A stretch of DNA of 64,000 bases from Flaviflexus salsibiostraticola (GTDB lineage: Bacteria > Actinomycetota > Actinomycetes > Actinomycetales > Actinomycetaceae): NCBI RefSeq assembly GCF_003952265.1, contig NZ_CP034438.1:124001-188000 (forward strand). Reading direction: 5' to 3'. The position numbers and the translations under genes are program-made. The notes below the pieces were generated by a model that saw only the letters and a list, made by a program, of their open reading frames with translations, was not told where the DNA came from and did not search any database. Each line of letters starts with the position of its first letter. The first letter of the stretch is position 1. Shown here piece after piece: positions 61,646-64,000 of this stretch.

Positions 61646-62817
61646 AGGAGCGGATCGACGTCATGAAGCCGTGGCTCGGCCCCGAGGAATCGGCCGCCGT
61701 CGCCGAGGTCATCGCCTCCGGCTGGGTCGCCCAGGGCCCGAAGACCGCCGAGTTCGAGCGCGCCTTCGCCGCCCGCCAGGGTGTCGAGCATGGTGTGGCG
61801 ACCTCGAGCTGCACGGCGGCCCTCCACCTGGCTCTTCTGGTCGCAGGAGTGGGGCCGGGCGATGACGTCGTCGTTCCCTCCTTCTCGTTCATCGCCACCG
61901 CCAACGCCCCAACCTATGTCGGGGCCCGGCCGGTCTTCGCCGACGTCGAGCCCGAGACCGGCAACGTCACCGCGGAGACGGTCGCGGCCGTGCTCACGCC
62001 CGCGACCCGCGCTGTCATCGCCGTCGACCAGGGCGGCATGCCGGTCGATCTCGACCCGCTGCGGCGGCTGTGCGACGAGGCGGGGCTGGTCCTTATTGAG
62101 GATGCGGCGTGCGGTGTGGGGTCGACCCACCGGGGATCCCCGGTCGGGACCGGCGCCGACGTCACCGCCTGGTCGTTCCACCCCCGCAAGATCCTCACGA
62201 CCGGTGAGGGCGGCATGCTGACGACGAACCGGGCCGACTGGGCCGACCGCGCCCGGCGGCTGCGGGAGCATGCCATGGACGTCTCCGCCGCCGAGCGTCA
62301 CCGCACGCTCCTCGCGCCGCAGGAGACCTACACAGAGATCGGCTTCAACTATCGGATGACGGACGTTCAGGCCGCGATCGGCCTCGTCCAACTCGGGAGG
62401 CTCGACGCCATGGTCGCGCGTCGGCGCGAGCTCGTCGACGTCTATCGGGCGGCCCTCGGCGACCTGCCGCTGCGCCTCATCGACGACCCGGCCTGGGGAA
62501 CCTCGAACTTCCAGTCCTTCTGGATCGAGGTCCTGCCGCACTTCCCTGTCGACCGTGAGGGACTCCTCGAGAGGCTCGCGGCGGCCGGAATCTCGGCCCG
62601 GCGCGGGATCATGGCGGCCCACCGACAGCCGGCCCACGCCGACCCGGCCCTCAGCCTGCCGGTGACGGAGCGGCTGACCGACACAACCCTCATCCTCCCG
62701 CTTCACCACGGCCTCGACGCGGACTCGATGGAGCGGATCATCTCCGCCATCAGGGCTGCAGGAACCGATACCCTCGGCCAGTCGACGCCCGCCTATTCGG
62801 CGGGAGCGGTCTCATGA
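61642..62817 (+). CDS. DegT/DnrJ/EryC1/StrS aminotransferase
   Basis: 391 residues. PLP enzyme that adds an amino group to a keto-sugar nucleotide. GWVAQGPKTAEFERAFAARQ, the PLP-phosphate site ATSSCTAALHLALLVAGVGP, DDVVVPSFSFIATANAPTYV, IEDAACGVGSTHRG, and the Schiff-base lysine in WSFHPRKILTTGEGGML. The ATG overlaps the epimerase stop. Acts after the oxidoreductase or epimerase and before an acetyltransferase in the likely route. Confidence 0.93.
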   Translation: MKERIDVMKPWLGPEESAAVAEVIASGWVAQGPKTAEFERAFAARQGVEHGVATSSCTAALHLALLVAGVGPGDDVVVPSFSFIATANAPTYVGARPVFADVEPETGNVTAETVAAVLTPATRAVIAVDQGGMPVDLDPLRRLCDEAGLVLIEDAACGVGSTHRGSPVGTGADVTAWSFHPRKILTTGEGGMLTTNRADWADRARRLREHAMDVSAAERHRTLLAPQETYTEIGFNYRMTDVQAAIGLVQLGRLDAMVARRRELVDVYRAALGDLPLRLIDDPAWGTSNFQSFWIEVLPHFPVDREGLLERLAAAGISARRGIMAAHRQPAHADPALSLPVTERLTDTTLILPLHHGLDADSMERIISAIRAAGTDTLGQSTPAYSAGAVS

Positions 62818-63491
62818 GACGTGTCGTCCTCCTCGCGGCCAGCGGACTCGCACGCGAGGCCCTCTCGTCGATCCGGCAGGCGGCGGATCTCGACGTCGTC
62901 GGAGTGCTCGACGACAATCCCGCTCTGCACGGGCAGGAGATCGGAGACGTTCCCATCCTCGGCGGGATCGACCGCGCGGCTGACATGTCGGAGGAGCTCC
63001 TCGTCTGCGCGGGGTCCGGGAAGGCCCGTGCCGGGATCATTGATCGGCTGTGGGGCCTGGGCGTGCGCCCTGAGCGGTTCACCACCCACATCGACCGCAG
63101 CGTCATCATCGGTGATGACGTCTCGATCGGGGCAGGGAGCATCATCCTCGCGGGATGCGTCCTCACCTGTGACATCGTCATCGGCGCCCACGTCGTCCTC
63201 ATGCCGCGGGTGGTGCTGACGCATGACGACTTCGTCGGTGACTTCGCGACGCTGACAGCCGGGGCGACGGTCGGTGGGCGGGCGACGATCGGCCGCTGTG
63301 CGTACGTCGGCATGAACGCGACGGTTCGCCAGGATCTCTCGATCGGGGACGGTGCCGTTCTCGGCATGGGCGCAGTGCTCGTGAAGGATCTGCCGCCGGG
63401 GCAGGTCTGGGCGGGGACGCCCGCGGGGCCTCTCGCCGCACGCACGGGGATCACCCACCACTCACCTGTCAGCCAGGAGGCGACGACATGA
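62814..63491 (+). CDS. PglD/NeuD-like sugar O/N-acetyltransferase
   Basis: 225 residues. N-terminal Rossmann-like UDP-sugar binding part (VVLLAASGLAREALSSIRQA, GVLDDNPALHGQEIGDVPIL), then hexapeptide repeats (VIIGDDVSIGAGSIILAGCV) with the PglD-type histidine in VVLTHDDFVGDFATLTAGAT and the end GMGAVLVKDLPPGQVWAGTP. Enzymes of this group acetylate the amino group added by a DegT-type enzyme, which is encoded just upstream. Overlaps genes on both sides by ATGA. Confidence 0.9.
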   Translation: MRRVVLLAASGLAREALSSIRQAADLDVVGVLDDNPALHGQEIGDVPILGGIDRAADMSEELLVCAGSGKARAGIIDRLWGLGVRPERFTTHIDRSVIIGDDVSIGAGSIILAGCVLTCDIVIGAHVVLMPRVVLTHDDFVGDFATLTAGATVGGRATIGRCAYVGMNATVRQDLSIGDGAVLGMGAVLVKDLPPGQVWAGTPAGPLAARTGITHHSPVSQEATT

Positions 63492-64000
63492 CCATCGACG
63501 ACACTACACACGTGGATCTCGGCCCGATACCGCTCGTCGATCTCGGGGCCCAGCAGCGCGAGATCGACAGCGAGGTGCGCGAGGGCCTCGACGCGATCTT
63601 CGCCCGCACGTCCTTCATCGGCGGGCCGGCCGTCGCCGCCTTCGAGCAGGATTATGCGCTGTTCCTCGGAACGCGCCACTGCATCGGCGTCGGCAACGGC
63701 ACGGACGCGCTCGAGCTCGCACTCCGGGCGAGTGGCGTCGCCGCGGGCGGGGAGGTCATCTTCCCCGCCAACACCTTCGTCGCCACCGCCGAGGCCATTG
63801 CCCGCATCGGCGCCATCCCCGTCCCTGTCGACGTTGATCCCGAGTACCTTCTCATCGATCCCACCGCTGTCGAGGAGGCCGTCACCCCCAACACGCAGGC
63901 GATCATGCCCGTCCACCTGTTCGGGCAGACGGCCTTCGTCGAGGCCCTCGAGCCGATCGCAGCCGGCGCAGGCGCCGCCATCGTCGAGGATGCCGCGCAG
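63488..64000 (+). CDS. Second DegT/DnrJ/EryC1/StrS aminotransferase, 5' part
   Basis: The first 171 residues are in the window. IPLVDLGAQQREIDSEVREG, FARTSFIGGPAVAAFEQDYA, CIGVGNGTDALELALRASGV (PLP-phosphate site), EVIFPANTFVATAEAIARIG, MPVHLFGQT and IVEDAAQ. Closer to the WbpE/FdtB branch than the enzyme at 61642. The catalytic lysine lies beyond the window. Continues the operon with an ATGA overlap. Confidence 0.92.
   Translation, partial: MTIDDTTHVDLGPIPLVDLGAQQREIDSEVREGLDAIFARTSFIGGPAVAAFEQDYALFLGTRHCIGVGNGTDALELALRASGVAAGGEVIFPANTFVATAEAIARIGAIPVPVDVDPEYLLIDPTAVEEAVTPNTQAIMPVHLFGQTAFVEALEPIAAGAGAAIVEDAAQ

Overview
The window is high-GC chromosomal DNA from an actinobacterium. Supporting signs are frequent GTG starts, 1-4 bp start/stop overlaps, a homodimeric-type pyruvate dehydrogenase E1 next to a DUF3052 gene, a DUF3145 gene, CCA-encoding tRNA genes and IS481/IS1249/ISL3/IS30 insertion sequences of coryneform/actinomycete type. 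The genus cannot be fixed from this sequence alone.

Layout. 0-6 kb is a housekeeping block on the plus strand: end of glycyl-tRNA synthetase, a YibE/F membrane protein, dusB, dgt and dnaG, mostly overlapping. 6-9.4 kb holds a sirtuin, an ISL3-type element, a membrane protein and a tRNA with a CAU anticodon. 9.6-13.2 kb is a succinate dehydrogenase operon (sdhCAB). 13.3-20.5 kb holds an ABC-2 exporter pair, an MMPL transporter, a methyltransferase, an OsmC-like protein, a two-gene unit of unknown function and tRNA-Asn. 20.6-30 kb holds IS1249 copy 1, peptide deformylase, a TIGR01777 epimerase, DUF3145, an acyl-carrier-like protein lacking its serine, YciO, a HAD phosphatase and a heterodimeric ABC exporter. 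30-35.5 kb holds aceE, DUF3052, aspA and tRNA-Val.

35.6-49 kb is an insertion-sequence graveyard directly downstream of tRNA-Val. It starts with the C-terminal remnant of a serine recombinase and contains pieces or whole copies of at least ten elements (IS3, IS30, IS481, IS1249, IS110 types). A single cation/Ca2+ exchanger gene is cut by two IS481 elements, one of which carries a nested IS1249. When the three gene pieces are joined at the two CTAG target sites they give an uninterrupted 380-codon frame. A pdxS gene and a divergent PdxR-like regulator survive inside this region.

49.1-64 kb looks like a surface-polysaccharide locus: a WbpD/WlbB-like N-acetyltransferase, three tandem very large LuxR-type regulators (only the third keeps an intact P-loop), then a tightly overlapping operon with a polyprenyl-phosphate sugar-phosphate transferase, a Gfo/Idh/MocA oxidoreductase, an NAD-dependent epimerase, a DegT-type aminotransferase, a PglD-like acetyltransferase and the start of a second aminotransferase. 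Together these would make an N-acetylated amino-sugar nucleotide and load the first sugar onto the lipid carrier, with the LuxR trio as the likely local control.

Strongest points for follow-up are the LuxR trio with two decayed P-loops, the serine-less carrier protein next to DUF3145, the IS481 elements whose transposase stop codon is supplied by the CTAG target and whose ribosome binding site sits in a hairpin, and the IS30 element bracketed by two different IS3 genes.
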